The notes under the pieces were generated by a model. That model saw only the letters and a program-made list of their open reading frames with translations. It ran no database searches and was not told where the DNA came from. Below are positions 35,755 through 45,497 of a DNA stretch of 54,586 nucleotides, piece after piece. The DNA comes from Gammaproteobacteria bacterium (GTDB lineage: Bacteria; Pseudomonadota; Gammaproteobacteria; Pseudomonadales; Pseudohongiellaceae): positions 1 to 54,586 of the forward strand of contig JAURIJ010000016.1 of assembly GCA_030832825.1 (NCBI GenBank), read 5' to 3'. The position numbers were made by a program, and so were the translations under genes. Numbering within the stretch: position 1 is the stretch's first letter; each line of letters opens with the position of its first letter.

Positions 35755-36617
35755 CGACTGCGCTCCGTGGCATCCGCGGGCATTCTGGTGACCTTGAGCA
35801 GTCTGATCTGGCGACTGTCGCCACTCAGGATGGTGAAGCGGAAGGGGCCGATCACCACGGTCTCGTCACGCTCGGGAATATGCCCGAAGTGGCGCAGCAC
35901 CAGACCGCCCAGGGTGTCCACATCGGCATCACTGAAGTCGTGCTCGAAGGCCTCGTTGAATTCGGCGATGGGCGTCAGCGCCTTGACCACGAAATTCTGC
36001 GCGTCGATCCGCTTGATGAAGGAGTCGTCGTCGACATCGTATTCGTCATCGATCTCGCCGACGATCTGCTCCAGCACATCCTCGATGGTGACCACGCCAC
36101 AGGCGGACCCGTATTCGTCGATCACGATGGCCATGTGATGGCGCGTCTCGCGGAACTCCCGCAGCAGCACGTTCAGGCGCTTGCTCTCGGGCACGAAGGT
36201 GGCCGGGCGCAGGATGCGCTTCACGTCGAAGTCGCTGGTGTCGCGCTTGAGCGCGAAGGGCAGCAGGTCCTTGGCGAGCAGGATGCCGATGACGGAATCG
36301 GAGTTCTCGGCCAGGACAGGAAAGCGCGAATGCGACACCGTGACCACGATGTCCAGCACTTCTTCGAGAGTGTTGCGGGCAGACACGGTGACCATCTGCG
36401 GTCGCGGAATCATGATCTCGCGCACCTGCATGTTGGAGACCTGCAGGGCACCTTCGATGATGGAGAGTGCGTCGGCGTCCAGCACATTGTCCTGGGCGGC
36501 GTTGCGCAGGATTTCCAGCAGACTGCCGGTATCGGTGGGTTCGTCAGAGAAGATCTGCGCGATTCTGTCCAGCCAGGAACGCGGTCGCGACTCCTGTCCC
36601 GTATGCTCGTCACTCAT
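35751..36617 (-). CDS. corC: CorC/HlyC-family CBS-domain protein
   Basis: A 288-residue cytosolic protein with two CBS domains at about 65-190 ([16 protein letters not shown], then [23 protein letters not shown]) and a CorC_HlyC transporter-associated domain at the C-terminus ([25 protein letters not shown]). Linked to magnesium and cobalt resistance in enterobacteria; the mechanism remains uncertain. [20 protein letters not shown] is the usual start. It overlaps ybeY by eight bases and lptE by four. Confidence 0.95.
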   Translation of the reverse strand: MSDEHTGQESRPRSWLDRIAQIFSDEPTDTGSLLEILRNAAQDNVLDADALSIIEGALQVSNMQVREIMIPRPQMVTVSARNTLEEVLDIVVTVSHSRFPVLAENSDSVIGILLAKDLLPFALKRDTSDFDVKRILRPATFVPESKRLNVLLREFRETRHHMAIVIDEYGSACGVVTIEDVLEQIVGEIDDEYDVDDDSFIKRIDAQNFVVKALTPIAEFNEAFEHDFSDADVDTLGGLVLRHFGHIPERDETVVIGPFRFTILSGDSRQIRLLKVTRMPADATERSR

Positions 36618-37101
36618 GGTCCAGCGGTTTCTCCTGATAGGGATCGGCGATCCCGAGTTCCTTCAACAATGTGCGCTCGAGGGCTTCCATGGTCTCGGCC
36701 TCGGCGTCGTCTTCGTGATCGTGTCCCAGCAGATGCAGCACGCCATGGATGACCATGTGCGCCCAGTGATCCGCGGCCGGCTTGCCCTGTTCAGCGGCCT
36801 CGCGCAGCACCACTGGCGCGCAGATGGCCAGATCGCCCAGGGGGCGCTCGTCCAGCGCGTCCAGCATGAAATCCGGCAGCTCGTGGCCGAAGGACAGCAC
36901 ATTGGTGGGGTAGTCCTTGCCGCGATAGTCGCGGTTGAGTTGCGCCGATTCCTGTTCATCCACGATGCGAATGCCCAGCGTGACGGGCTTCGGGGCTCCT
37001 GCCCAAGGTGCGGTGGCGGCGGCGAGGGCCGCCCAGCGGGCGAAGTCTGCCTCGGCAGGCACGGCGGCGTGCTGGCAGGCGTTGTCGAAGTCAAGCATCA
37101 C
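36610..37101 (-). CDS. ybeY: Endoribonuclease YbeY
   Basis: Zinc-dependent single-strand endoribonuclease in 16S rRNA 3' maturation and ribosome quality control. The 163-residue protein has the metal motif [11 protein letters not shown], with His119, His123 and His129 as ligands. [17 protein letters not shown] is the other family signature. Two adjacent ATGs (37101 and 37098) could both serve. Overlaps ybeZ by 11 bases and corC by eight. Confidence 0.96.
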   Translation of the reverse strand: MMLDFDNACQHAAVPAEADFARWAALAAATAPWAGAPKPVTLGIRIVDEQESAQLNRDYRGKDYPTNVLSFGHELPDFMLDALDERPLGDLAICAPVVLREAAEQGKPAADHWAHMVIHGVLHLLGHDHEDDAEAETMEALERTLLKELGIADPYQEKPLDHE

Positions 37102-38113
37102 GCTCGGCTCCGTGGTCCAGGGCGTTGTCGTGGCTGTTCAGGGGGCTGATCGTCTTCTGGTCATAGCGGTCATAGGCCTCCACGATGCGCTGCACCAGGG
37201 TGTGCCGCACCACATCGCGGGAATCGAACCAGGTGAAGCCGATGCCTTCGACATCCTTGAGCACCTGCGTGACCTGCACCAGGCCGGAGCGGGTGCCCTT
37301 GGGCAGGTCAATCTGGGTCACGTCGCCTGTGATCACGGCGGTCGAGCCAAAGCCGAGGCGGGTGAGGAACATCTTCATCTGGGAGGTGGTGGTGTTCTGG
37401 CTCTCGTCCAGAATGATGAAGGAGTTGTTGAGGGTGCGGCCGCGCATGTAGGCGAGGGGGGCGATCTCGATGACGTTCTTCTCGATCAGACGGCCGACGC
37501 GCTCGAAGCCGAGCATCTCGTAGAGAGCGTCATAGAGCGGGCGCAGATACGGGTCGATCTTCTGGGCCAGGTCGCCGGGCAGGAAGCCGAGTTTCTCGCC
37601 GGCTTCCACCGCCGGGCGCACCAGCAGCAGGCGCTGCACGCGATCCTGCATGAGGGCCTCGACGGCGCAGGCCACGGCCAGATAGGTCTTGCCCGTGCCG
37701 GCCGGCCCGATGCCGAAGTTGATGTCGTGGCGCTGGATGGAGTCGACGTAGTCCTGCTGATGCGGGCCGCGCGGCTTGATGGACGCCAGCGGGGTCTTGA
37801 GAATCAATGGCTTGTCGAGGTCGGAACGAGACTTGTCGCTGCTCTCCACGCTGCGCAGGGCCAGATGCACCATGTCCGGATTGACGGTGTCGGTGCTGGT
37901 GGCCTTGTACAGGGAAACCAGGACGCCGCTGGCACTCTCCACGGCCTGCTGGGACCCCGACAGCTTGAAGTCGTTGCCGCGATTCTGAATCTTCAGCGCC
38001 AGGGATTTTTCGATCTGCTGCAAGTGCTCGTTCAGATGCCCGCACAGATTGGCCAGGCGCTGGGAATTGTCAGGCTCGAGTATGAGTCGCTGGGTGTATT
38101 TCTGAGTTGCCAT
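37091..38113 (-). CDS. ybeZ: PhoH-like ATPase YbeZ
   Basis: A 340-residue PhoH-family NTPase that works with YbeY. N-terminal KH-like part (about 1-110), then the Walker A motif [13 protein letters not shown], Walker B ([13 protein letters not shown]) and [11 protein letters not shown]. Start taken as ATG at 38111-38113 (MATQKYTQR); a TTG 15 bases upstream has GGAGG too close to be convincing. Lies between miaB and ybeY in the conserved order. Confidence 0.95.
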   Translation of the reverse strand: MATQKYTQRLILEPDNSQRLANLCGHLNEHLQQIEKSLALKIQNRGNDFKLSGSQQAVESASGVLVSLYKATSTDTVNPDMVHLALRSVESSDKSRSDLDKPLILKTPLASIKPRGPHQQDYVDSIQRHDINFGIGPAGTGKTYLAVACAVEALMQDRVQRLLLVRPAVEAGEKLGFLPGDLAQKIDPYLRPLYDALYEMLGFERVGRLIEKNVIEIAPLAYMRGRTLNNSFIILDESQNTTTSQMKMFLTRLGFGSTAVITGDVTQIDLPKGTRSGLVQVTQVLKDVEGIGFTWFDSRDVVRHTLVQRIVEAYDRYDQKTISPLNSHDNALDHGAERDA

Positions 38114-38214
38114 CAAGACAGCTTGCAAGCCTCCGGGGCGGTGCGATGAGCCGGTAGTATACCAATCTGTGCCTGCATTTAAGCCCCTGCGGCAAGAACG
38201 CCTGCCCCGACTTC

Positions 38215-39585
38215 TCAGAGCGTGCCGGCCAGGGAGTTGGCGTAGGCGCGCGTGATCGTGACGTCGACGAACTGGCCGATCAGGCGCGCGTCGTCGCAGC
38301 GGAAATTCACCACGCGATTGTTCTCGGTGCGGCCCTGCATCTCGCCCGGGTCCTTGCGCGAGACGCCCGTCACCAGGATGCGCTGCCGGCTGCCCACCAT
38401 GCGTTCGCTGATGGCACTGGCCTGCTGAATGATCTGCGCCTGCAGGATCGCGAGGCGGTGTTTCTTTTCCTGCTCGGAGGTGGTGTCGGGCAGGTCGGCC
38501 GCGGGGGTGCCGGGGCGCGGGCTGTAGATGAAGCTGAACGAGGTGTCATAGCCCACCTCGATGATCAGGTTCATGGTGTCCTCGAAGTCCTTGTGAGTTT
38601 CGCCGGGGAAGCCGACGATGAAGTCCGAGGACAGGCTGATGTTCGGCCGTATGGCCTTGAGCCGGCGGATGATGGACTTGTACTCCAGCACCGTATGACC
38701 GCGCTTCATGGCCGCCAGGATGCGGTCGGAGCCGCTCTGCACGGGCAGATGCAGGTGATCCACCAGCGCAGGAATGTGTCGGTACACCTCGACGAGATTG
38801 CTGGAGAACTCCATCGGATGCGAGGTGGTGAAGCGGATGCGGCCAATGCCCTCGATGGCGGCGATGTACTGCAGCAGCGTGGCGAAATCCGTGATGCCGC
38901 CCTCGTGGTTCAGACCGCGATAGGCGTTGACGTTCTGACCCAGCAGATTGATCTCGCGCACGCCCTGGCCGGCCAGGTGCACGGCTTCTGCGAGCACGTC
39001 GTCCAGCGGGCGGCTGACTTCCTCGCCGCGGGTGTAGGGCACCACACAGAAAGAGCAGTACTTGCTGCAGCCTTCCATGACGGTCAGGTAGGCTTCGCAG
39101 CCGTCCACGCGGGGCTCGGGCAGGCGGTCGAACTTCTCGATCTCGGGGAAACTGATGTCCACCACGGTGCCGCGACCGCTGGCGTCGTTCAGCATCTGCG
39201 GCAGCTTGTGCAGCGTCTGCGGGCCGAAGACCACGTCGACATAGGGCGCGCGCTTGCCAATGGCCGCGCCTTCCTGGCTGGCCACGCAGCCGCCCACGGC
39301 GATCTGCAGGGCCGGATTGCTCTTCTTCAGCGCCTTCCAGCGACCCAGCTGATGGAAGACTTTTTCCTGAGCCTTCTCGCGGATGGAGCAGGTGTTCAGA
39401 AGCAGCAGGTCGGCCTCCTCCGGTGTCTCGACCAGTTCGGCGCCGTGGGTTTCGCGCAGCAGGTCGAGCATGCGCGAGGAGTCATATTCATTCATCTGGC
39501 AGCCGTGTGTCTTGATGAAGACCTTGCGTGGCTTGCCGGTGCTGGGAGCGCTCACAGGCGCTGCAGAGGATTCGGTATTGCTCAT
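38215..39585 (-). CDS. miaB: tRNA-2-methylthio-N6-isopentenyladenosine synthase
   Basis: Radical SAM methylthiotransferase acting on A37 of tRNAs reading U-starting codons. The 456-residue protein has the auxiliary cluster cysteines Cys29 ([10 protein letters not shown]), Cys66 (NTCSIREKA) and Cys100 (GGCVASQ), the SAM cluster Cys173-Cys177-Cys180 (CSKYCSFC), and a C-terminal TRAM domain. The ATG at 39583-39585 gives a usual short leader; the frame is open further but unrelated. Followed by ybeZ, the standard arrangement. Confidence 0.96.
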   Translation of the reverse strand: MSNTESSAAPVSAPSTGKPRKVFIKTHGCQMNEYDSSRMLDLLRETHGAELVETPEEADLLLLNTCSIREKAQEKVFHQLGRWKALKKSNPALQIAVGGCVASQEGAAIGKRAPYVDVVFGPQTLHKLPQMLNDASGRGTVVDISFPEIEKFDRLPEPRVDGCEAYLTVMEGCSKYCSFCVVPYTRGEEVSRPLDDVLAEAVHLAGQGVREINLLGQNVNAYRGLNHEGGITDFATLLQYIAAIEGIGRIRFTTSHPMEFSSNLVEVYRHIPALVDHLHLPVQSGSDRILAAMKRGHTVLEYKSIIRRLKAIRPNISLSSDFIVGFPGETHKDFEDTMNLIIEVGYDTSFSFIYSPRPGTPAADLPDTTSEQEKKHRLAILQAQIIQQASAISERMVGSRQRILVTGVSRKDPGEMQGRTENNRVVNFRCDDARLIGQFVDVTITRAYANSLAGTL

Positions 39586-39813
39586 GTCGATGGGGGTTCC
39601 CGCCGGGGCGCAGGCTCCCGGGCTGAAGTGAGCGCGGATTGTAGCAGCTTCGACTCGGCTCACAAACCGCCACAACGCCCGCAAGAAGTGCGGGTGAGCG
39701 GCGGACAATTCCTGTAGACTGCCGGCCAGTTGCGCAATGGCTGGCCGCCCCGACTTGAATTTCGCCGCGCCAGCCTGATATTGCGAAGCGTCACTTTTCA
39801 CGAGAGCGCATGC

Positions 39814-40155
39814 ATGGCCATTCCCTCCGAAATCTACCGAATCACCTTCCTGAACAAGGGCAAGGTCTACGAAGTCTTTGCCAAGCAGGTCTATCAGAGC
39901 GAGTTGTATGGCTTCATCGAAGTAGAAGACTACATCTTCGATGAGCGCAGTCAGGTCGTGGTGGACCCGAGCGAGGAAAAGCTCAAGGCCGAATTCCTGG
40001 GCGTGAAGCGCAGCTTCATCCCGATTCAGGCCATTGTGCGGATCGACGAAGTGGAGAAGGGCGGTGTCAGCAAGATCTCCAGCGGGGACAACATCACGCT
40101 GTTCCCCGTGCCGTTCATGTCCGCCCGCAACACGGACACCCAGAAATCCGAATGA
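39814..40155 (+). CDS. DUF1820 family protein
   Basis: A 113-residue protein starting [20 protein letters not shown], with the strongly conserved blocks [31 protein letters not shown] and [16 protein letters not shown] of DUF1820. Function unknown; commonly found beside miaB in gammaproteobacteria, as here (divergent). A GAGAGC stretch sits upstream. It is convergent with an aminotransferase gene, with a GC hairpin in the gap. Confidence 0.9.
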   Translation: MAIPSEIYRITFLNKGKVYEVFAKQVYQSELYGFIEVEDYIFDERSQVVVDPSEEKLKAEFLGVKRSFIPIQAIVRIDEVEKGGVSKISSGDNITLFPVPFMSARNTDTQKSE

Positions 40156-40159
40156 ACGA

Positions 40160-40186
40160 GGCGGCGGCAGTCTTGAAGCCGCCGCC
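40160..40186. terminator. GC hairpin between convergent genes, possible bidirectional terminator
   Basis: Perfect 9-bp stem (GGCGGCGGC and its complement) with a nine-base loop, directly after the DUF1820 stop and before the aminotransferase stop. No T-run follows on either strand, so intrinsic termination would be weak. Confidence 0.35.
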
Positions 40187-40194
40187 GCTTCCCA

Positions 40195-41487
40195 TCACTG
40201 AGCCAGTGCGCGTTCGATGCTGGCCAGTTCCACGCAGAGCACGAACACCTTCATCGCGGCACTGATCTCCGGCAGACTCGGGAACGAGGGCGCCAGGCGG
40301 ATGTTGTTGTTCGCCGGGTCCTTGCGGTACGGCCAGGTGGAGCCTGCCGGTGTCAGCTTCACGCCAGCGGCTGCCGTCAGCTTGACCACTGTGTCGGCCA
40401 GACCGGGTTGTGTGTTGAACAGCACGAAATAACCGCCCTGCGGCACCGTCCATTCCCCCAGCGCCGCGCCATAGATCTGCTTGCCGCTCAGGCCGGCCTC
40501 CAGCTCCCGCAACAGCGCTTCGAACTTCGGCTGCAGAATCCCGCGATGCTGCTGCATCAGGCCGCGCAGCGCGGGCATGTCCTTCAGAAAGCGCGTGTGG
40601 CGCAGCTGATTGACCTTGTCCGGTCCGATGGTGGAGATGATCAGCTGATCAGACAGGCTCTTCAGATTGGCCTCGGAACTGGCAATGAAGGAGATGCCTG
40701 CTCCGGCGTGGGTGATCTTGGAGGTGGAGCCGATCACGTAGACGTTGTCCAGGGTGCCCGCCGCTTCACTCAGCGTGAGGATGTTGGCCAGTTCCGGCGG
40801 GTTGTCCACAAGATGATGCTCGGCATAGGCGTTGTCCCACAGGATGCGGAAATTGGCGCCGGCGATCTTGCCGAGAGCCGCCATGCGGGCTACCACGGCA
40901 GTGGAATACACGACACCGTCCGGGTTGGCGTACTTGGGCACACACCAGATGCCCTTGATCAGCGGATCGGCCTTCACCAGGGCTTCAATCCGGTCCATGT
41001 CCGGACCCTCGCTGTTCATGGCCACGGGGATCATCTCGATGTCGAGCGCCTCGCAGATGGCGAAATGACGGTCGTAGCCGGGCGAGGGGCAGAGGAAACG
41101 CACCTTGCCACCGGCAGCCGCAGCCTCGCGGCTCCAGGCTGAGGCGGCGCCGCGCACGCCATGATAGAGGGCGCTGGTGACGATCTGGTACATGAACTGC
41201 AGGCTGCTGTTGCCGCCGACCATCGTGCGCTCCGGCGTGGTGGCAAGATATTCCGCCGCGAAGCGGCGTGCTTCGGGGATGCCCATGATGCCGCCGTAGT
41301 TGCGGCTGTCGGTGCCGTCCTCGCAGCGATAGTCATTGCCCAGAATGCCATCCAGCGCGTCGCTCAATGCCAGCTGTTCGGAGCAGGGTTTGCCCCGCGT
41401 CAGATCCAGATTCAGTTTTTGCGCACACACCGATTCATACTGCTGACGTAGTTCCTGCGCTCTGACTTGCAGTTGCTGCTGGTTCAA
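40195..41487 (-). CDS. Aspartate aminotransferase-type enzyme (Aminotran_MocR group)
   Basis: A 430-residue fold-type I PLP enzyme. LNLDLTRGKPCSEQL, RNYGGIMGIPEARRF, and PSPGYDRHFAICEALDIEMIPV are typical of the MocR-like aminotransferase subgroup that includes aspartate aminotransferases of a separate class. The PLP lysine is in GSTSKITHAG. The start is taken as TTG at 41485-41487 because GAGGAA lies seven bases upstream; another TTG at 41520 has no ribosome site. Likely converts aspartate and 2-oxoglutarate, but a different amino acid cannot be excluded. Confidence 0.9.
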   Translation of the reverse strand: MNQQQLQVRAQELRQQYESVCAQKLNLDLTRGKPCSEQLALSDALDGILGNDYRCEDGTDSRNYGGIMGIPEARRFAAEYLATTPERTMVGGNSSLQFMYQIVTSALYHGVRGAASAWSREAAAAGGKVRFLCPSPGYDRHFAICEALDIEMIPVAMNSEGPDMDRIEALVKADPLIKGIWCVPKYANPDGVVYSTAVVARMAALGKIAGANFRILWDNAYAEHHLVDNPPELANILTLSEAAGTLDNVYVIGSTSKITHAGAGISFIASSEANLKSLSDQLIISTIGPDKVNQLRHTRFLKDMPALRGLMQQHRGILQPKFEALLRELEAGLSGKQIYGAALGEWTVPQGGYFVLFNTQPGLADTVVKLTAAAGVKLTPAGSTWPYRKDPANNNIRLAPSFPSLPEISAAMKVFVLCVELASIERALAQ

Positions 41488-41608
41488 GACGGGTTCCTCA
41501 CTGGGTTCAAAGACATTCAAGGGATGGCGTCAGGCCGGGTGCCCGCCGCCGGGCGCGCGGATTTTACAGTATACTCGGGCCAAACTCGATCAGGACCTGC
41601 CTGCCAAG

Positions 41609-42634
41609 ATGCCCTCCCGCGAAGACCCGTCACCCACTGAACTGCCCTCTACCGATGTCCATCCCTACCAGGCCCTGAGCCCGGAAACCGTGCTGGAAGC
41701 CATGGAGAGTGTCGGCATCGCCACCGATGCCCGCATCCTGGCGCTCAACAGCTACGAGAACCGTGTCTATCAGGTGGGCGTGGAAGACGGGCCGCCGCTC
41801 ATCGCCAAGTTCTATCGCCCGCAGCGCTGGACGCGGGAGCAGATCCTCGAGGAACACGCCTTCGCGCTGGAACTGGCCGCGCTCGAGATCCCCGTGGTGC
41901 CGCCCATGCTGCTGGCCGACGGGCAGTCTCTGCACGAGTACCAGGGCTTCTCCTTCGCGGTGTTCGAGCGCCGCGCGGGCCGCGCGCCCGACCTCGACAA
42001 CCCCGACAATCTGCTGGTGCTGGGCCGCTTTCTCGGCCGCGTGCATGCCGCGGGCGTCACGCGGGCCTTCACGCATCGGCCGGCCTTGACCGTCCCGCGT
42101 TTTGCCATCGATAGCCGGGAGTACCTGCTGCAGCAGGGCTTTATCCCCGAGTCCCTCGTGCGCGCCTACGACACGCTGAGCCGCGACCTGATCGCCCGCG
42201 TGGAAACCGTGTTTGCCCGCACCCGTGGCGTCGCGCGCCTGCGCATCCATGGGGACTGTCACCCGGGCAATGTGCTGTGGCGCGATGATGCGCCGCATTT
42301 CGTCGATTTCGACGACACCATGACCGGTCCGGCCATTCAGGATCTGTGGATGTTGATGTCAGGCGAGCGCGATCAGCGCCAGGGACAGCTGCTGGAGATT
42401 GTCGAGGGTTACAACGAATTTCACGATTTCGATGCGCGGGAGCTGGACCTGATCGAGTCCCTGAGGACGCTGCGCATCATGCATTACAGTGCCTGGCTGG
42501 CGCGGCGCTGGGAGGACCCGGCCTTTCCGCGCAGCTTCCCGTGGTTCAACACCGAGCGTTACTGGGCGGAGCATATCCTGGAGCTGCGCGAGCAGATGGC
42601 GGCGCTGGACGAGCCGCCTCTGCAGCTGTTCTGA
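41609..42634 (+). CDS. srkA: Stress response kinase A (YihE/RdoA)
   Basis: A choline-kinase-like Ser/Thr kinase that protects cells from stress-induced death in E. coli. The 341-residue protein contains YENRVYQVG with the phosphate loop, IAKFYRPQRW (the ATP-binding lysine), the catalytic loop IHGDCHPGNVLW and the metal-binding VDFDD. In E. coli srkA precedes dsbA; here a secreted thioredoxin-like gene is convergent right after it, an echo of that link. Divergent from the aminotransferase. Confidence 0.94.
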   Translation: MPSREDPSPTELPSTDVHPYQALSPETVLEAMESVGIATDARILALNSYENRVYQVGVEDGPPLIAKFYRPQRWTREQILEEHAFALELAALEIPVVPPMLLADGQSLHEYQGFSFAVFERRAGRAPDLDNPDNLLVLGRFLGRVHAAGVTRAFTHRPALTVPRFAIDSREYLLQQGFIPESLVRAYDTLSRDLIARVETVFARTRGVARLRIHGDCHPGNVLWRDDAPHFVDFDDTMTGPAIQDLWMLMSGERDQRQGQLLEIVEGYNEFHDFDARELDLIESLRTLRIMHYSAWLARRWEDPAFPRSFPWFNTERYWAEHILELREQMAALDEPPLQLF

Positions 42635-42637
42635 GGC

Positions 42638-43156
42638 TCAGGGCGTGGGCGCGTCCAGCAGGCTGCGCACGGCGTCCTCGATCAGCACGATGTCATTGTC
42701 GCGAAAACCCGTGTGCACCAGGCGCACGACACCTTCGCGGTCGATCAGGAACGAGGTGGGCATGCCGCGCACGGCATAGGCGCCCAGCATCTCGCCCTTG
42801 GTGTCGGCCGCGATAAGATAATCCAGCGGCGTATCCAGCAGGAAGTCGCGCCCGTCCTCGATCGGGTCGTCCACGTTGATGGCGATGACCTCGAAGCCCT
42901 GCTCACGATACTTGGCATACAGTTCATTGATCAGCGGCATGGAGCGCAGGCAGGGGGCGCACCAGGACGCCCAGAAATCCACGTAGACCGTCTTGCCGCG
43001 CAGATCGGATAGCGCGATGGGCGGCTTGCCCTCGGCGATGTCGGGCAGCGTGAAATCGGGCGCCTGCTGCCCCTCTTCCACGGCCATCGCAGCGCTGCCG
43101 ACGCTGAGCAGGCCGGCAGCCAGAACCAGGGTCTGTACCATGCGGCGCAGAATCAT
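42638..43156 (-). CDS. Periplasmic TlpA/ResA-like thioredoxin
   Basis: A 172-residue thiol-disulfide protein with an N-terminal signal (MILRRMVQTL, hydrophobic run, AMA near residue 25). The redox pair is Cys66 and Cys69 in WASWCAPC, and the cis-proline is in GMPTSFLID. The AhpC/TSA-like DFTLPDIAEGK precedes it. Probably a reductant or cytochrome c maturation helper in the periplasm. Start ATG with AGAGG nine bases upstream. It lies between convergent srkA and upstream desaturase on the same strand. Confidence 0.9.
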   Translation of the reverse strand: MILRRMVQTLVLAAGLLSVGSAAMAVEEGQQAPDFTLPDIAEGKPPIALSDLRGKTVYVDFWASWCAPCLRSMPLINELYAKYREQGFEVIAINVDDPIEDGRDFLLDTPLDYLIAADTKGEMLGAYAVRGMPTSFLIDREGVVRLVHTGFRDNDIVLIEDAVRSLLDAPTP

Positions 43157-43196
43157 GCGGAAAACCTCTCGGTGACGCGGTGTCTGTGGGGGCTCA

Positions 43197-44354
43197 TCAG
43201 GCCGGGGCACCGGCCAGCGCGGGCATGCTCTGCATGAGGGCCTCCCAGCGCTGCTTCTGCAGTTTCAGGCGATACCGGGCTTCACGATAACTGTCGCGCA
43301 GCTTCAGCTGCTCGAAGTGCGACCACTTCTCATGCAGCTGCGTCGACTTGGCTTCGTACCAGCGCTGTTGGTGGCGTGCCCATTCCTGCAGCGCCGCCTT
43401 GCACTGTTCGTATTCGGTCTCCAGGCGTGCTCGCCAAACTTCGGCGTTGTGAATCATGCCCTCCAGTGCGTTGAAGGACTGCGCGGCGCGCTGGTATTGC
43501 ATGTCCAGGCGGGCGCTCTCGATCACGATGGGCGAGCAGCGCTTCAGGTCGCTGGCCAGACCGACTCGCGCACACACGTTGATGAACCACTTGGTCGGGT
43601 CGAAGTGCCACCAGCGCACGCCGTTGCGGTAATCCCACTGAAAGGTGTGGTGGAAGTTGTGGTAGCCCTCGCCGTAGGTGAACAGCGCCAGCAGCGGGTT
43701 GTCCCGCGCCGAGCTGGCGTCGCTGTAGGTCTGCCGGCCCCAGATGTGGGCCACGGAATTGATCAGCCAGGTCACGTGCTGGCTCAGCACCAGGCGCAGC
43801 AGACCGCCCAGCAGCAGACAGCCCAGGATGTCGCCGTTGAGCCAGCCCAGGAAGGCCGGCAGGGCGATGTTCATCAGCAGCACCAGGCTGAGGTAGTGGC
43901 GGTGCTGCCACATCACGATAGGGTCTTTCTGCAGGTCCTTCGCATTGGAAAAGTCTTCCTTGCCGCTCTCGTAATGGCGCAGGATCCAGCCCATGTGCGA
44001 ATACCAGAAGCCAAGCCCGGCGGAGTAAGGGTCCTTGTCATTGTTGTCGACATGGGCATGGTGACGGCGGTGATCGGAAGCCCAGTGCAGCACGTCGTTC
44101 TGCAGGGCGCAGGCGCCGCCCAGCGCGAACACGAAGCGCACGAACGGATGGGCCTTGTAGGATTTGTGGGACCAGAGGCGGTGGTAACCGGCCGTGATGG
44201 ACACGCCGCAGTAGCCCATCAGCAGGATGAAGACCACCACTTCGTAAGTGTCATAGCCATGGGTGAGGCCGTACCACGGCACCAGTGTCAGTGCCGCCAG
44301 GGGCGTGAGCGTGAAGAGCAGCGTGTTGGTCCAGTTGAGGGGGGCTTTCTGCAT
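43197..44354 (-). CDS. Membrane fatty acid desaturase (delta-9 type) with C-terminal helical extension
   Basis: A 385-residue di-iron desaturase. Three histidine boxes are present: HRLWSH (58-63), HRRHH (95-99) and HNFHH (232-236), plus hydrophobic helices at about 10-55 and 150-205. This matches acyl-CoA or phospholipid delta-9 desaturases that adjust membrane fluidity. Residues about 285-385 form a highly charged helical tail rich in Q, W and R (HQQRWYEAK, LKLQKQRWEALMQ), not needed for catalysis in the family. The ATG at 44352-44354 follows AGGAC; an upstream TTG at 44411 would add 19 residues. Confidence 0.93.
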   Translation of the reverse strand: MQKAPLNWTNTLLFTLTPLAALTLVPWYGLTHGYDTYEVVVFILLMGYCGVSITAGYHRLWSHKSYKAHPFVRFVFALGGACALQNDVLHWASDHRRHHAHVDNNDKDPYSAGLGFWYSHMGWILRHYESGKEDFSNAKDLQKDPIVMWQHRHYLSLVLLMNIALPAFLGWLNGDILGCLLLGGLLRLVLSQHVTWLINSVAHIWGRQTYSDASSARDNPLLALFTYGEGYHNFHHTFQWDYRNGVRWWHFDPTKWFINVCARVGLASDLKRCSPIVIESARLDMQYQRAAQSFNALEGMIHNAEVWRARLETEYEQCKAALQEWARHQQRWYEAKSTQLHEKWSHFEQLKLRDSYREARYRLKLQKQRWEALMQSMPALAGAPA

Positions 44355-44537
44355 AAACAAGTCCTGCAAGGAGTCTGGTGACAGATGTCTGTTGAACGCT
44401 TTGACAGCCAATCTTGCTCAATTATTGCACGCTGGCGTCAAATTCAGGAAATCCGCTAGCGCCTGGCTCTGGCCGGAAGGCCACCCAGAGTGCTGTAATT
44501 GCCGCCCGCCAAGCCTTCATCAGACCACGGAATGCCC

Positions 44538-44768
44538 ATGACGATCGAACACTTGCAGGAGCAGCTCTACGAGCTGCAGTCACAGTTTGCCTTCCAGGAG
44601 GACTTGCTGGCCGAGCTCAATGCCGTGGTGGCGCGGCAGCAAACCCAGATCGACACGCTGGAGCGCGAGTTGGTGTTGCACCGCGAGCGCCTGCTGCACA
44701 TCCTCGACAACCTGCCGGAAAAGGCGCAGGGCAGTACGCCGGTCGACGAGCGACCGCCGCACTACTGA
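44538..44768 (+). CDS. slyX: SlyX family protein
   Basis: A 76-residue coiled-coil protein: MTIEHLQEQLYELQSQFAFQ, ELNAVVARQQTQIDTLER, ending with the conserved PPHY. Function is unknown; the gene is often near slyD or fkpA, not here. ATG at 44538 was preferred over 44532 because ACGGA has suitable spacing. Divergent from the desaturase and convergent with the cold-shock gene. Confidence 0.92.
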   Translation: MTIEHLQEQLYELQSQFAFQEDLLAELNAVVARQQTQIDTLERELVLHRERLLHILDNLPEKAQGSTPVDERPPHY

Positions 44769-44777
44769 AGGCGCAAT

Positions 44778-45203
44778 TTACTTGGCTGTGGCGACGTCCT
44801 CGGCCTGCAGGCCCTTGTCGCCCTCGCTGATGGCGAACTCCACCCGCTGGCCGTCATGCAGCACGCGATGGCCTTCGCCGCGAATCGAGCGAAAGTGCAC
44901 GAAGATGTCCTCTCCACTGTCGCGCGTGATGAAGCCAAAGCCTTTGCTGGCGTTGAACCACTTCACACTGCCACTTTCGCGACGTGACTTGTTGTACGGC
45001 ACGCGCTGCTCTTCCACCACAACCCGACGCCTGGCGGCTGGCTTGCGATGATGCGTGGCGGCGGCCGCGGCGGTGAGACTGATCAGGAGTGTGCCGCAGA
45101 GCACGAGGGGCTGGGTGTACTGGATTTCTACAAAAAGGACGGGAATGGCGACCAGAACGGTGGTAACAAAGGCGATGCTGAATGACTTGTTGTAATTGAA
45201 CAT
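44778..45203 (-). CDS. Membrane-anchored cold-shock domain protein
   Basis: A 141-residue protein with two hydrophobic segments (about 8-27 and 31-50), a basic linker (HHRKPAARRR) and a C-terminal cold-shock domain from about 75. The domain carries SGSVKWFNASKGFGFI with RNP1 (KGFGFI, 87-92) and RNP2 (DIFVHF, 99-104), so it should bind single-stranded RNA or DNA at the inner membrane face. Ordinary CspA proteins are about 70 residues and soluble. The ATG at 45201-45203 was chosen; a GTG 15 bases earlier is possible. An AT-rich block 20-33 bases upstream may be the -10 region. Confidence 0.88.
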   Translation of the reverse strand: MFNYNKSFSIAFVTTVLVAIPVLFVEIQYTQPLVLCGTLLISLTAAAAATHHRKPAARRRVVVEEQRVPYNKSRRESGSVKWFNASKGFGFITRDSGEDIFVHFRSIRGEGHRVLHDGQRVEFAISEGDKGLQAEDVATAK

Positions 45204-45497
45204 GGAGACTCTCTTCACTGCTTATAATTATTATGGCCTCGCAACAGTCACATGCTCTTTGGCGGGGCCTTCGGGAGTGATCTGAAACGCCGAGCAATTC
45301 TAACCAGCTTTGTTGACAAATCAAACCCTTGGGCCAATCACCTGCCGGAGCGCCCACAGTCGGCCGGGTGGTTAAGCCACAATTCAGATTGCCCCTGCCA
45401 CACTCCAGCCAGGAGTCCGGAAAACCAGCCTGATGCGAGACTCCGCACCGCCGCCGGTCCAAGCGCCGCCGCGGCCATCGTCGAAGAGGAGAACAGC
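45204..45497. other. Divergent intergenic region between the cold-shock and glycine-zipper genes
   Basis: No gene recognised. An AT-rich block at 45221-45236 contains TATAAT (45223-45228, plus strand) and TATAAG-like sequence on the minus strand next to the cold-shock gene. TTGACA occurs at 45313-45318 but its expected -10 position reads AATCAC, a poor match. The rest is unremarkable GC-rich sequence. Confidence 0.3.
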
